Source: Calothrix sp. NIES-2098 | Lineage (GTDB): Bacteria; Cyanobacteriota; Cyanobacteriia; Cyanobacteriales; Nostocaceae | DNA length: 64,000 nucleotides | Direction of reading: 5' to 3' | Assembly: GCA_002368175.1 (NCBI GenBank) | Contig: AP018172.1 | Span: 869,001-933,000 of the forward strand | In this document: in pieces, positions 63,810 through 64,000 of the stretch | How positions within the stretch are numbered: position 1 is the stretch's first letter | How the letters are laid out: the number at the start of each line of letters is the position of its first letter | Notes under the pieces: generated by a model | Databases searched by the model: none | Seen by the model: the letters and a program-made list of their open reading frames with translations, nothing else | Told to the model about the DNA's origin: nothing | Made by a program: the position numbers and the translations under genes

Positions 63810-64000
63810 ATGACGAAACCCACTGTATTACTGAAAGCTTTGGGTGCAGGTCTGATAGTGATGTTCGCTACCTCTTCAGCTAACGCGGCGACTATCAACT
63901 TGACAGGAATCATTCGAGACTTTAACGATACCCATCCAGACTTTGAAAAGGAACTTGGCCCCGATAAAGGTATTGTGCAATCAATACTTGGTGCAGACAA
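63810..64000 (+). CDS. Secreted fibro-slime domain protein, cut by the window edge
   Basis: Only the first 63 codons are inside the window. A signal peptide (VLLKALGAGLIVMFATSSANA, cleavage after ANA) is followed by TINLTGIIRDFNDTHPDFEKELGPDKGIV, the beginning of the fibro-slime domain. In cyanobacteria such proteins often carry a C-terminal PEP-CTERM sorting signal, which would lie beyond the window. The ATG at 63810 has GGAGA 9-13 bases upstream. It is probably part of the extracellular matrix; partner genes are not visible. Confidence 0.75.
   Translation, partial: MTKPTVLLKALGAGLIVMFATSSANAATINLTGIIRDFNDTHPDFEKELGPDKGIVQSILGAD

Overview
The window reads as a filamentous, probably Nostocales-type cyanobacterium. 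The evidence is the very frequent HIP1 octamer GCGATCGC on both strands, a Psb28-2 photosystem II gene, a cox operon of cyanobacterial type, AAA-like/WD40, CHAT-TPR and Ser/Thr kinase signalling proteins, DUF6887/DUF6888 and Uma2 genes, and many dispersed palindromic repeats. No rRNA, tRNA or CRISPR array was recognised.

Layout. 1-14 kb: a family 4 glycosyltransferase, an AAA-like ATPase fused to about 14 WD40 repeats, a secreted GH5 glycosidase, a secreted six-repeat propeller-like protein, a vMAP/AAA-like regulator, an EEP hydrolase next to a cardiolipin synthase, and a Tat-exported aldo/keto reductase. 14-20 kb: small proteins, a truncated doxX remnant, then an RND efflux adaptor/permease operon. 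20-28 kb: two paralogous membrane-anchored Ser/Thr kinases flank a 21-bp tandem repeat and an SMI1/KNR4 gene carrying a nonsense codon. A small tyrosine phosphatase and an IS4-family insertion sequence with perfect 30-bp terminal repeats follow. 28-44 kb: penicillin acylase, the DUF6888/DUF6887 pair, a coiled-coil protein, an SpoU/TrmJ-like RNA methyltransferase, a beta-lactamase-fold protein, psb28-2, a PlsC-type acyltransferase, leuC-leuD, Uma2, and a DUF433/DUF5615 toxin-antitoxin-like pair. 44-53 kb: a patatin-like lipase, a cytochrome P450 with an overlapping upstream frame, and a three-gene operon of an Lgt-like membrane enzyme, a Tes/MJ0619-type radical SAM enzyme and a small membrane protein. 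53-60 kb: a CHAT protease/NB-ARC/TPR protein beside a convergent small membrane protein, a CBS-HEPN-like fusion, and a Met/Cys-rich copper-binding protein. 60-64 kb: a degraded IS630 fragment, a coxA lacking its 5' end (no coxB before it), an intact coxC, and the start of a fibro-slime-domain secreted protein.

The best candidates for undescribed biology are the CHAT-STAND-TPR/membrane protein pair (53.2-58.0 kb) and the radical SAM/Lgt-like lipid-modification operon (50.3-52.9 kb). The region also shows active genome decay and repeat traffic: truncated coxA, doxX remnant, IS630 remnant, nonsense codon in the SMI1 gene, and nested MITE-like palindromes.
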